A stretch of DNA of 64,000 nt. Origin: Clostridium tagluense (GTDB lineage Bacteria > Bacillota > Clostridia > Clostridiales > Clostridiaceae). Below the pieces are notes generated by a model. It was given only the letters and a program-made list of their open reading frames with translations, did not search any database and had not been told where the DNA came from. Of the stretch, positions 25,401-34,106 are shown piece by piece (within the stretch, counting starts at the first letter, position 1; the number at the start of each line of letters is the position of its first letter). The stretch is taken from the NCBI RefSeq assembly GCF_003865095.1, contig NZ_BHYK01000015.1, forward strand, positions 50,915 to 114,914, in the 5' to 3' direction. Both the position numbers and the translations under genes were made by a program.

Positions 25401-25442
25401 ATTGTTTTTCAATGTATTTTTATTGTTTTTCAATATATTTAT
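25401..25442. promoter_or_regulatory. Tandem 21-bp repeats upstream of the DUF2975 gene
   Basis: Two adjacent 21-bp units (25401-25421 and 25422-25442) differ at only two positions; each contains ATTG-TTTTT-CAAT. They lie about 55-100 nt upstream of the DUF2975 start, in the divergent region with the PAP2 gene. Exact two-turn spacing suggests a regulator-binding site. Confidence 0.5.
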
Positions 25443-25569
25443 TTAAAAATTTTGTTAACAAATATTATAAATGTATCTTTTAATTATAGCTTTTGATATA
25501 ATAAATTGATATTTATGAATTAATTTGAGTTTTATATTTTTGTAATATCGAGAGGATGATTAAATTAAG

Positions 25570-26154
25570 ATGCTTTATTATTTAATAAATTCTATGCATT
25601 GGGCATGGGTTCAATTTTTTATTGCTATATCAAACTCTTCTGACCCCGCGCCTCAGCTTTTACTAACCTTTGTGGTTTTCATAATATTATATCTTTTGAA
25701 TAACAAATTAGAAGCTATATGTTGCGTATTCAATATAGGCATTACTGGTTTCACCAATTTAATACTTAAAAACACAGTGAAAAGATATAGACCCATGGAA
25801 ATAAGATTAATTGACGCTCATGGCTACAGTTTCCCTAGCGGTCATTCTTCAATTTCTACAGCTATTGGTCTTGTACTTATTTACTTTATACTTAAACGAA
25901 TAAAGAATAAAAAAATTGCCTATACATTAAGTGGTTTAATATTTACTTATTTAATTCTTGTAGGAATTAGTAGGGTTTATCTAGGTGTTCACTATCCAAC
26001 AGACGTTCTTGGTGGATGGGTTATAGCTATAATATGGTCCTACATTACTATTTCCGCTTATAAATTTTGTATGAGCAAAGGCGTAAATAAATTTTTAGAC
26101 AAATATTTTACTATTAAACTTAATATTTTTAAACATAAGGCAAAATCTATTTAG
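25570..26154 (+). CDS. PAP2-superfamily membrane phosphatase
   Basis: 194 residues, five or so membrane helices. The three phosphatase motifs are present: KRYRPMEIR (KX6RP-like), FPSGHSS (PSGH) and SRVYLGVHYPTDVLGG (SRX5HX3D). Related proteins dephosphorylate undecaprenyl pyrophosphate or phosphatidic acid derivatives; which applies here cannot be told. The ribosome site (GAGAGGATG) is somewhat far from the ATG (about 11 nt). Followed by a strong terminator. Confidence 0.9.
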   Translation: MLYYLINSMHWAWVQFFIAISNSSDPAPQLLLTFVVFIILYLLNNKLEAICCVFNIGITGFTNLILKNTVKRYRPMEIRLIDAHGYSFPSGHSSISTAIGLVLIYFILKRIKNKKIAYTLSGLIFTYLILVGISRVYLGVHYPTDVLGGWVIAIIWSYITISAYKFCMSKGVNKFLDKYFTIKLNIFKHKAKSI

Positions 26155-26169
26155 TTTTACTGTACACTT

Positions 26170-26210
26170 AAAGCCCTAATTATTCATTTTTGAATAATTA
26201 GGGCTTTTTA
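26170..26210 (+). terminator. Terminator after the PAP2 gene
   Basis: AAGCCCTAATTATTCA and TGAATAATTAGGGCTT form a perfect 16-bp stem with a 4-nt loop, followed by TTTTT. Confidence 0.92.
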
Positions 26211-26282
26211 TCTATAATCGTTGTGGTTAAAAAGTATCCTTTGTCAATGGCAATTTGAAAACTTCTTTACAATTAAAAACAA

Positions 26283-26944
26283 TTGTTTTATATTGGTACT
26301 AGCCTTTTCGTAGATGTAATAGCATCTTTAACTGTATCTTACTCATATTATAAAAGTGGAAATATCGAACTAAAATCTGGTATATGGATAGCTATAACTT
26401 CTATTTTTGGTGCTCAACTTGGAGCAATGCTCGCAAGCAACATGGGAGATAGTACACTTAGTTCAAGCTTTGGTATTGTGCTTCTTTTAGCAGGTTTTGC
26501 TATGTTACGTAAGGGCCTTAAAAATAAGAAAGCTGAATCAAATTCTCCAAAGAAATTTATTAACTTTAAACATGAGTGGCAGAAAATAGTAGTTGCTTTA
26601 ATTATTGGGTTAGGTATAGGAATATTAAGCGGAATATTCGGAGCTGGTGGAGGCGTTATGATCCTTTTAGCTTTAATAATGATATTATCTTTTCCTCTTC
26701 ATAAAGCAATAGGTACTTCTACCTTAATAATGGCCATAACAGCTCTTTCCTCTACTATTGGTTATGGGCTAGAGGCAATATAGATTTCACTTTAGGAGTT
26801 ATAATAAGTGTAGGTTCAGTTATTGGTGGTGTAGTAGGTTCACGCTATGCTAATAAATTCAATGAAAATACTTTACAAAAAGTTGTAGGTATATGCTTTA
26901 TGGCTATGGGCATAATTATGACTGTTATTGCACGTATATCATAA
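26283..26944 (+). pseudogene. TauE/SafE-family sulfite exporter, N-truncated and frameshifted
   Basis: The first open part (26283-26783) starts inside the family pattern at GTSLFVDVIASLTVSYSYYKSGNIELKSG and continues to GIFGAGGGVMILLALIMI and GTSTLIMAITALSSTIGYGL. It then stops. In another frame the protein continues exactly as expected (RGNIDFTLGVIISVGSVIGGVVGSRYANKF ... MTVIARIS) to 26944. A one-base loss near 26770 explains the break. The first 40 or so residues, with the first helix and first glycine-rich motif, are absent, and there is no ribosome site before the TTG. Clearly decayed. Confidence 0.85.
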
Positions 26945-26952
26945 AATTTCTG

Positions 26953-26988
26953 AAAAAAACACACCCCTAGGTGGGTGTGCTTTTTCAT
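26953..26988. terminator. Bidirectional terminator
   Basis: ACACACCC and GGGTGTGC-type arms around CCTAGGT, with A/T runs on both sides. It lies between the TauE remnant and the convergent ABC exporter gene. Confidence 0.85.
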
Positions 26989-27015
26989 ATGACTTGACTT
27001 CACTTGATTTTATTT

Positions 27016-28815
27016 CTATGAAGCCCAAATCTGCCTCATTTCCTCACAGTTTTCTAATAACTCATCTAAAGTTCCTTGTGCTTGCACATGTCCATCTTTC
27101 ATAACTATAATATTATCTGCCTTTTGAAGTGCAAAACGTCTGTTTGAAACTACTAAACAGGTTTTATCTTGCTGCTCAAAAATTCTATTCCAAAGTTTCA
27201 TTTCCGTTTCTACATCAAGCGCACTTGATATATCATCAAAAATTAATAGCTCTGGGTTTCTTACAAACATACGAGCAGCTGCTACTCTTTGGATTTGTCC
27301 TCCTGATAATTTAACTCCTTTAGGACCTATAACTGTATCAAGTCCATTTTCTAAGGTATCTAAATCATCCTTAAGTATTCCTGAAGCTATGGCACTATCT
27401 AAGTCTACTTGATTTTCTGGAAGCCCTAGTAATATATTATTTCGCATGGTGTCACTAAATAAATTTGGTACTTGCGCTGTATAAGCACTAATTGGTGGCA
27501 CAAAAAATTCTGAAGGTTCCTTTACTCTTTCACCATTCCAATATATTAAGCCACTATCTGATGGAAGTAGCCCCAGCAAAGTCTTTAGTAACGTGGTTTT
27601 TCCTGAGCCTATACGCCCTGTAATTACTGAAAAAGATTTTTCCTTCAACATAAAATTAATATTTTTTATCCCTCCACCTGAATTTTTGTATACATAAGTT
27701 AATCCTTCTACTTTTAATTTTTTTAATTTTTTCCCTTCTATATTTAAATTGAACTTTGGCTTCTCAAGTTTTCCCTTCAAATATAATGGATTATGCTTTA
27801 CTAAAGTTTCTTGTGGTTCCCCCTGTAAAAGTTCATGCATACGTTTAAAAGCTACACCTGTTTGCTGATAATCAGATATAAAGGTTCCAAAGGAGTGAGT
27901 AAAATCAGCTACAAATGTTAAATAATATATAAACAATGCAAAATCCCCTACAGTAAAGCTTCCCACTTTCATACTTTGCCCTACTAAAAGCAAAATAAAT
28001 CCTGTACCTATGCTCACTGTATTGGTAAATACTGAATCTAAAAGCTGACTTAATACACTATCTCTAAGTACTATTTTATGTCTCTCTTTATTAAGCTTAT
28101 TTAGGTGATTCATAATATAATCTTCTGAACCTGAAACTTGAATAGCTTGTACCGACCCAAATATCTCTCCAAGAGCGCCTGTAACTTTTCCTGTAGCTTC
28201 TCTAGAAGCCCTTCTATATTTTTCTACACGCTCACTAGCAATCTGTGCAATAGCTACTACTGCTACTAAAGGCGTAAATACAAATATAGTAATCCTAGCA
28301 TTTATTCTTAATAAGATAACTATTGCTACTATAGCAAAAACTGCTGTTCCAATTACATCTAAAGTCCAACTAATTGCATCCTCTGCTTGCTCAGCATCAT
28401 CACGAAAACAGTTAACAGCCTCACCTACTGAACAAGGTATTGAATTTGACCCTGGTTTTTGTAGAATACATTGGAGCAAATTTCGTCTAATAAGTGCACT
28501 CATAGTAAATCTATGAACAATATCAGTTCTGGCTCCACAAAATATCCCCATAATAGTCACAATTGCCGTAACTGCTATTAAGACTATAAGCCCCCAAATG
28601 CCAACATTAAGAGTTGCTTTCCCACTAAGAGTGTCAAAAAATTCCTTAGCTATAAGTCCTGGTATTACTGGAGATACAAGAATAAAAATCCATATTAAAC
28701 AATTAGCAAAATAAAGCCACGGTCTATATCTTATAAGCTCCCACATAAGTCGAAAGGTCTTCATATCCCCTTTATTTTCTTTTTTCATTGGTATTTCATT
28801 TATGCTATTTTCCAT
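27016..28815 (-). CDS. ABC exporter half-transporter with degenerate ATPase (subunit 2)
   Basis: 599 residues: membrane domain with six helices (about 30-330) then an ATPase. Walker A GRIGSGKTT (about 400-408), Q-loop YTAQVPNLFSD, canonical signature LSGGQ (about 503-507). The Walker B region reads LLIFDDIS, so the catalytic glutamate is aspartate, and the switch histidine is replaced by asparagine (VVSNRR). These are the marks of the non-catalytic half of a heterodimeric exporter, whose LSGGQ completes the partner's active site. The gene follows the partner by 88 nt on the same strand. Substrate unknown; multidrug or peptide export is typical. Confidence 0.92.
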   Translation of the reverse strand: MENSINEIPMKKENKGDMKTFRLMWELIRYRPWLYFANCLIWIFILVSPVIPGLIAKEFFDTLSGKATLNVGIWGLIVLIAVTAIVTIMGIFCGARTDIVHRFTMSALIRRNLLQCILQKPGSNSIPCSVGEAVNCFRDDAEQAEDAISWTLDVIGTAVFAIVAIVILLRINARITIFVFTPLVAVVAIAQIASERVEKYRRASREATGKVTGALGEIFGSVQAIQVSGSEDYIMNHLNKLNKERHKIVLRDSVLSQLLDSVFTNTVSIGTGFILLLVGQSMKVGSFTVGDFALFIYYLTFVADFTHSFGTFISDYQQTGVAFKRMHELLQGEPQETLVKHNPLYLKGKLEKPKFNLNIEGKKLKKLKVEGLTYVYKNSGGGIKNINFMLKEKSFSVITGRIGSGKTTLLKTLLGLLPSDSGLIYWNGERVKEPSEFFVPPISAYTAQVPNLFSDTMRNNILLGLPENQVDLDSAIASGILKDDLDTLENGLDTVIGPKGVKLSGGQIQRVAAARMFVRNPELLIFDDISSALDVETEMKLWNRIFEQQDKTCLVVSNRRFALQKADNIIVMKDGHVQAQGTLDELLENCEEMRQIWAS

Positions 28816-28903
28816 TTATTTATCACCCCGTATTCCTTATATTTTAAAATTCTTAATTCTTAATTTTTAATTTAACTTTGCATTTTCATTCTCAACTATT
28901 TTT

Positions 28904-30661
28904 CTACGCAATTATGGATTCTTCCACATCTTCCATACCTTTTTGAAGTAAATTGAAGAATTTGGATTCTTTATCCCTTAATAGTTTTTCCCTATTACCA
29001 TATTCTACAACACTTCCATTTTCTAAAATCAAAATATCATCTGCTCTCTGAACTGTCCATAAACGATGAGCTATAATAATACAAGTTCTATTTTCTAAAA
29101 GTTTATTTAAAGCTCTTTCAATTAATTGTTCTGTTATAGGATCTAGCCTAGAGGTAGCCTCATCAAGTATAACAAAACTTGGATTTTTTAGAAAAACTCT
29201 AACAAAGGCAAGTAACTGTGCTTCTCCAGCTGATAAACCACCTCCACCAGCATCTAGAATAGTGTCTAGTCCATTAGGGAATGAATTATACCATTCCTGT
29301 AATCCTATATCATACAGTGTAGCTAGTATTTCTTCATCTTTAATATTGGAATTGAAGAAAGTTAAATTCTCCCTAACTGTAGCATTAAAAAGTTGAACAT
29401 CCTGTGTTACAAAAGCCGTATTCCGCCTAAGTTCCTTCAGTGATACTAAATTTAGTTTTTTACCTTCAATATAAATATCACCGGTCTTTGGATCATAAAG
29501 TCTTGCTAGCATACGAGCTAGAGTTGACTTTCCACTACCTGTACGTCCTAAAACTCCAAGAACCTTTCCTTTAGGAATATTAAAAGAAACATCCTTTAAT
29601 ACCGGAACCCCCTCTTCATATTCAAAAGAAATATTCTTAGCTTCAACAGATATTGCTCCACTACTAAGTAACTTTTCAGTACCATCCACTATCTTTGATT
29701 TCATATTTAAAAGTTCTTGAACCCGAGCAACACTTGCTCCAGCTTTTTGTAAATCCTCAAGCTGAGTTCTTATTTCTTCAATAGGCTTACTTAAGGATTC
29801 TGTATAATTAAAAATCAAATAAACTGTTCCAATAGTAATTAGCCCTCTACTCCATAGATATCCACCCACACCAAAGGCGATAATATTTCCTATAGCAAAA
29901 ATACCTAAGGTACTTGCCCACATAAGATAATATCTTAATTTAGCTTTTTTCGTAATTGGAAGCCAATTTCTTATTTGCTTATAAAATTTATACATAACAT
30001 ACTCTTCAGCACCACTAGAACGAACATCCTCTGTATTTCCAATCTCTTCTCCTATAAAACCATAGAACTTAGCACTAGTTTCTCTTTCCTTAACCCATTT
30101 GTCCACAGAATCCGCTTGAATTTTCCAAAGAGTATACATAGCAGCACCAGCAAAAATAGATAAACTTATACCAACTCTAAAATCTTCTCTAAATAAAAGA
30201 ATTAATATTCCTATAACCAATACCCCATTAGTTAAAACATTTATCATAAATTTTGAGAAGAAATTAAATAATGCCGTAACATCCCCATCTACTCTTTCAA
30301 TAATTTCTCCTGGTTGATGACTTTTATGAAAGCTCATATCTAAACTAATACAATGCTCCACGAGTTCTGACCTTAATGCATTAGTAGCTGTCCATCCCAC
30401 ATTTTGACTTACATAGGTTGCTATAATGGCAAGTACCTGCTGAATTAATGCTGCACCTATAAATATAAGAGCAGCTATAGTTAGCATTTTAGCCGACTTT
30501 CCTTCCGTCGCTGCATCTATAAAATAACGTAAAATCTGAGGATTAACTAATTGAAGTGCCACACTACTACCTAAAATTAAGGTAAGCAAAAATACTCTAA
30601 ATTTTTGTGGCTTTAAAAATTTCCATAATAATTTTATATATTGTTTAAATGGTGTATCCAT
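28904..30661 (-). CDS. ABC exporter half-transporter with catalytic ATPase (subunit 1)
   Basis: 585 residues: six-helix membrane domain followed by an ATPase. Walker A GRTGSGKST (about 372-380), Q-loop FVTQDVQLFNATVRENL, Walker B FVILDEATSRLDP with the catalytic glutamate, and switch histidine in IIAHRLWTVQ. Its own signature is altered to LSAGE. Together with the downstream partner it makes one complete site (this Walker A/B/H plus the partner's LSGGQ) and one degenerate site. AAAGGAG ribosome site. First gene of the exporter pair; a palindromic repeat lies just upstream. Confidence 0.93.
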   Translation of the reverse strand: MDTPFKQYIKLLWKFLKPQKFRVFLLTLILGSSVALQLVNPQILRYFIDAATEGKSAKMLTIAALIFIGAALIQQVLAIIATYVSQNVGWTATNALRSELVEHCISLDMSFHKSHQPGEIIERVDGDVTALFNFFSKFMINVLTNGVLVIGILILLFREDFRVGISLSIFAGAAMYTLWKIQADSVDKWVKERETSAKFYGFIGEEIGNTEDVRSSGAEEYVMYKFYKQIRNWLPITKKAKLRYYLMWASTLGIFAIGNIIAFGVGGYLWSRGLITIGTVYLIFNYTESLSKPIEEIRTQLEDLQKAGASVARVQELLNMKSKIVDGTEKLLSSGAISVEAKNISFEYEEGVPVLKDVSFNIPKGKVLGVLGRTGSGKSTLARMLARLYDPKTGDIYIEGKKLNLVSLKELRRNTAFVTQDVQLFNATVRENLTFFNSNIKDEEILATLYDIGLQEWYNSFPNGLDTILDAGGGGLSAGEAQLLAFVRVFLKNPSFVILDEATSRLDPITEQLIERALNKLLENRTCIIIAHRLWTVQRADDILILENGSVVEYGNREKLLRDKESKFFNLLQKGMEDVEESIIA

Positions 30662-30678
30662 TTTAATTCTCCTTTCCT

Positions 30679-30733
30679 GGTGACAGTTAACAACTTATTG
30701 ACCTATTTAAGCGATTGAATATTAATCGTCCCC
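30679..30733. repeat. Short degenerate copy of the GGGACAGTTAACAAC palindromic repeat
   Basis: Left end GGTGACAGTTAACAACTTAT and right end ATTAATCGTCCCC are recognisable but diverged inverted ends, 55 bp in all. It lies directly upstream of the exporter genes. See the copies at 37236 and 59895. Confidence 0.5.
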
Positions 30734-30738
30734 ATATT

Positions 30739-30768
30739 TGGTAAAAATCACACCCCAGGGGTGCAATT
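30739..30768 (-). terminator. Terminator of the serine hydrolase gene
   Basis: On the minus strand AAAAATTGCACCCCT and GGGGTGTGATTTTT form a stem ending in a T run, immediately after the stop at 30770. It separates the upstream genes from the exporter pair. Confidence 0.85.
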
Positions 30769-30769
30769 T

Positions 30770-31837
30770 TTAACTTATCTTACCTATTAATATCTTTTCA
30801 ACTTTCCCAGCTAAATCCCAAACATTACAATCTTGATTTGCAAGAACTACAAGTGTTGTATCTATGGAAGGATAATAATTAAATTTACATGCTACGCCAG
30901 GGTTGCAACCATCTTTAGTTATATATATCACTTCATTATTATCATTGCTAACAATGAATTCATAGCCATAGCCCATCATATGTGTGATTTTTTCATACTT
31001 TGTGTGCACTACTTTTGGTGTAAATAAATCCTCTGTAATTGCTTTAGACAATACCCTACCATTGTAAAGCTGGCGCACAAACAAATCTAAGTCTGCAACC
31101 GTTGTGAAAGCCCCACTATCTGGTGATCCTATTGGTGGATATGCATATATATTTTTTCTCCAGCCAATAACTTCATCTTTTTCATTGCATATTTCTGCAT
31201 AACCCTCTGCAACATTTTCATTTACTCCATCCATACTATAAAAGCCAGTATCCTTCATACCTATTTTTTCAAAAACATTTTCTTTTATATATTCACGATA
31301 TTTTCGCCCTGTAATTTTTTCAATAACGAGTCCCAATAGAACAAAGGCAACATTATTGTACCTACAACCCTTTCCTGGTTCAAAATTAGGTTTTTTATTA
31401 ATAAATTGTGGTAGAAAATCAACTGTTTCTCTTACAGAATAGTTTGGCTTTTCCCTCCAAATATCTTCATACTCTTCTCCTGCTTCTTCATCTGCATCAT
31501 CGCCAATTCCGGAGGTATGCGTTAGAAGATGATAAATGTTAACCTCTTTTGATATATTAGTGTCTTTGATATCTAAAATATCTAATACCTTATCTTCAAA
31601 GGATATTAAATCTTTATCAATTAGTTGAAGTATTCCAACGGTAGTAAACAATTTAGTAATAGACGCGGTATCAAATTTTGTTGTAATTGTATTCTTAATT
31701 CCAAAGCCCTTATGCGCATCTCCGTATGCCTCATGAAATAGAGTTAACTCTCCTTTTTTAACCAGTGCTGCACCAGAAAAGTTATTCTCTTTTGCATATT
31801 CATTGAAAATTTGTTTTACTTGTTCTTGTATATTCAT
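30770..31837 (-). CDS. Serine hydrolase, beta-lactamase class C-like
   Basis: 355 residues, cytosolic (no signal peptide). The SxxK motif is SITK in TKFDTASITKLFTTVGILQL; the YxN motif is YNN in GCRYNNVAFVLLGLVIEKITG. The overall pattern, GAALVKKGELTLFHEAYG at the start and LLTHTSGIGDD, matches the class C/esterase EstB family. Substrate cannot be predicted. GGGG ribosome site. It is 24 nt downstream of the methyltransferase gene on the same strand. Confidence 0.9.
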   Translation of the reverse strand: MNIQEQVKQIFNEYAKENNFSGAALVKKGELTLFHEAYGDAHKGFGIKNTITTKFDTASITKLFTTVGILQLIDKDLISFEDKVLDILDIKDTNISKEVNIYHLLTHTSGIGDDADEEAGEEYEDIWREKPNYSVRETVDFLPQFINKKPNFEPGKGCRYNNVAFVLLGLVIEKITGRKYREYIKENVFEKIGMKDTGFYSMDGVNENVAEGYAEICNEKDEVIGWRKNIYAYPPIGSPDSGAFTTVADLDLFVRQLYNGRVLSKAITEDLFTPKVVHTKYEKITHMMGYGYEFIVSNDNNEVIYITKDGCNPGVACKFNYYPSIDTTLVVLANQDCNVWDLAGKVEKILIGKIS

Positions 31838-31860
31838 AATGCATATCCCCCATTTTAAAA

Positions 31861-32700
31861 TTATTTATCCCCAAAAGCATATAAAACGGACATTGTAGCA
31901 ACTATCCCTTCTGGTTCTTTAATTTCTCTAAGCTTTCCAAAAACTTCTGTTTTAAAGTCTTCCATCCTATCTTCTGGTATCATTTCTAACACCTTTATAT
32001 AGCCATGAGTCCAAAGTTTGTCCCACCATTCTTGTTCATCTTTATATATGAAGTCTTTTTCTTCACTTATAACTTGTATGTTTTTAAATCCAGCGCCCTT
32101 TAAAATTTTATATAAGCCTTCTTCTGTGTGAAATTCAGGACTATCCTCCTCTTGATATTCATCTAGTTCATCTTCAAATTCTGGTAAATATTTTTGGACT
32201 AAATCATCTAACCACATAAATTTTTCATCTTCTTTTCTTAAAAAGGTAGTGAATGAAAATCTGCCACCATTTTTTAGAACTCTCATGAATTCATTGAAGG
32301 CAATTTTATAATTTGGAAAGAAGAATACTCCAAATCCACATAGTATATGATCAAAATTCCCACTATTAAAATCTAAGTTTTCAGCGTCCATTACTACTAC
32401 TTTCGTATTCTTAATAGCTCGTTTTTGAATTTGCAAATTAGTTTCATTAACCATGCCTTCTGCTATATCAATACCTATAACTTTTCCATTCGCACAAACT
32501 TTCTCTGCTGCTAAAAAAAGTGAAGCTCCTTTTCCTGATGCAACATCCAGTACTTTTTCACCTTCCACTACACCCGCAAGTTGGACCAATCGCTCTCCAA
32601 AGTATGCAAAAATTCTTGGCCCACTACTATCAAAAACTGCTGATACCTTGTTGAATAAATCTGTTATATTCTTCTTAATTTCTATATTTTTGTTTTCCAT
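31861..32700 (-). CDS. SAM-dependent methyltransferase (class I)
   Basis: 279 residues. SAM-binding motif I is EKVLDVASGKGASLFLAAEKV, followed by KVIGIDIAEGMVNE (acidic end of beta 2), NTKVVVMDAENLDF and FDHILCGFGVFFFPNYKIAFNEFMRVLKNGGRFSFTTF. This is the Methyltransf_11/UbiE-like pattern, so small-molecule methylation is likely. The C-terminal part has a stretch rich in acidic residues (LPEFEDELDEYQEEDSPEF). Flanked closely by a serine hydrolase and an esterase gene in one direction. Confidence 0.92.
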   Translation of the reverse strand: MENKNIEIKKNITDLFNKVSAVFDSSGPRIFAYFGERLVQLAGVVEGEKVLDVASGKGASLFLAAEKVCANGKVIGIDIAEGMVNETNLQIQKRAIKNTKVVVMDAENLDFNSGNFDHILCGFGVFFFPNYKIAFNEFMRVLKNGGRFSFTTFLRKEDEKFMWLDDLVQKYLPEFEDELDEYQEEDSPEFHTEEGLYKILKGAGFKNIQVISEEKDFIYKDEQEWWDKLWTHGYIKVLEMIPEDRMEDFKTEVFGKLREIKEPEGIVATMSVLYAFGDK

Positions 32701-32741
32701 AAATATATCTCTCCTTTTTCTAACTAAAAATATACATCTTT

Positions 32742-33968
32742 CTATATGCCTAACAAATGCATAAGACCCTTAGCTAGGTTAATCTTTACATCCATATAGG
32801 TATGTCCACCCATAAATTCCTCATATTTAAAATTATAGCCTTTACGCTCTAATATTTTTACAAACTCTAGATTAGCCTTATAATGTTTCTCTGCTTCCTT
32901 TTCAAATTCACCAAAAGTAACATAAAAATCAAGTGGAAGCTTTTCATTCTCTTCATATTCTCTAAGTATAAGACCTCTTTCATTTTCGTCACCTTCTACT
33001 TTCCAATAAAGACCCCCAGAATGACAAAATACCTTTGCAAACATTTCCGGATGTTTTAATGCTGTATAATTAGCAGTAAGTCCTCCATAACTAAAACCAA
33101 CAATTACATTTTTTTCTCTATTCCTTGTGATGTTATATTTCTCATGCATCCAAGGAAGTATCTCCTCAATAAGAAAATCAATAAATTTATCTGAGCAAGT
33201 AAGCTCTATATCTCTCTCTTCCTGAGTTTCAATAAATACAGCACACATAGGCGGAATTTTTCCCTCTGCAATTAGATTATCAATAACTATTGGTGCTTTA
33301 GATATATGAACATATTCCCATCCATCTGTAAATATTGCTAATCCATAAGGCTCTTCATTGTTACTATAAGCTGCTGGCGTATAAACCCATACTCTTCTTT
33401 TATTATTTAAAATCTTGCTTTCAAAATCATTAAATAGTTCTAGCTTACCTTTAGGTACGTCTTCTTTCTCAATTGTCCATATATTCTCTTTAAATTCAGG
33501 TAGACTAACATAAGACTCCTCCTTAGATAGCAAATAACATTCATCAGGGTATTTTTCATCCTCAATACATACATATTTATTGGGATTAAGTAGATCCACT
33601 CTAAAATCACACTCTTCCCATTCCTGCCCTTCACGTTCTTTAACTACAAAAAAATATACTGACTGAGCATCTCCTCTTCTCCTCCATGTCCTATACCATA
33701 AATTAGTGTCTAATAATTGCTCAAATTTGGTATTTTCTTCATCATAACCAAACATTTCACCAATTGCACATACATCATCTGTACGCTCCGTTGCTTTCCA
33801 AATTAACGTAACCATATAGTTTTCATCATCACCCTCAATTTTTTCAATTAAAGGTGATCCATTTTTCTCGATTTCCTTCCAAAATACTTCTAAAGCTCCC
33901 ACTCTTCCAGCTTGTAAAACATCATATAATTTTCTTAATATCGGACTTACTATTTTATTATTTTCCAT
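32742..33968 (-). CDS. Enterochelin esterase-like alpha/beta hydrolase
   Basis: 408 residues. The N-terminal part (about 1-165) resembles the enterochelin-esterase N-terminal domain (SPLIEKIEGDDENYMVTLIWKATERTDDV). The C-terminal esterase domain has RVWVYTPAAYSNNEEPYGLAIFTDG, the nucleophile elbow VGFSYGGLTANYTAL, and the C-terminal histidine in GGHTYMDVKI. Known relatives hydrolyse siderophore or other ester bonds; here the substrate is open. I chose the ATG at 33966-33968; AAGGGGTGA lies upstream, and an in-frame GTG overlaps it. Confidence 0.9.
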   Translation of the reverse strand: MENNKIVSPILRKLYDVLQAGRVGALEVFWKEIEKNGSPLIEKIEGDDENYMVTLIWKATERTDDVCAIGEMFGYDEENTKFEQLLDTNLWYRTWRRRGDAQSVYFFVVKEREGQEWEECDFRVDLLNPNKYVCIEDEKYPDECYLLSKEESYVSLPEFKENIWTIEKEDVPKGKLELFNDFESKILNNKRRVWVYTPAAYSNNEEPYGLAIFTDGWEYVHISKAPIVIDNLIAEGKIPPMCAVFIETQEERDIELTCSDKFIDFLIEEILPWMHEKYNITRNREKNVIVGFSYGGLTANYTALKHPEMFAKVFCHSGGLYWKVEGDENERGLILREYEENEKLPLDFYVTFGEFEKEAEKHYKANLEFVKILERKGYNFKYEEFMGGHTYMDVKINLAKGLMHLLGI

Positions 33969-33997
33969 TATTAATCTCACCCCTTATTCTAAAATCA

Positions 33998-34084
33998 TTA
34001 AAAATTTATTTTAGGTAAAACATCCATATAGTCCAGTGCTAACTGTTCTTTCGCAATTTGTAGAATTTCAGTTTTTGTGTACAT
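33998..34084 (-). pseudogene. 28-codon remnant of a gene start
   Basis: A short frame, MYTKTEILQIAKEQLALDYMDVL..., has a perfect ribosome site (GGAGGTAATAAT before the ATG). The sequence IAKEQLALD looks like the N-terminus of an acetyltransferase-type protein cut short. It lies between the GNAT fusion gene and the esterase gene. It may be a 5' remnant left by a deletion, or a real microprotein. Confidence 0.4.
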
Positions 34085-34106
34085 ATTATTACCTCCATTT
34101 ATATCC

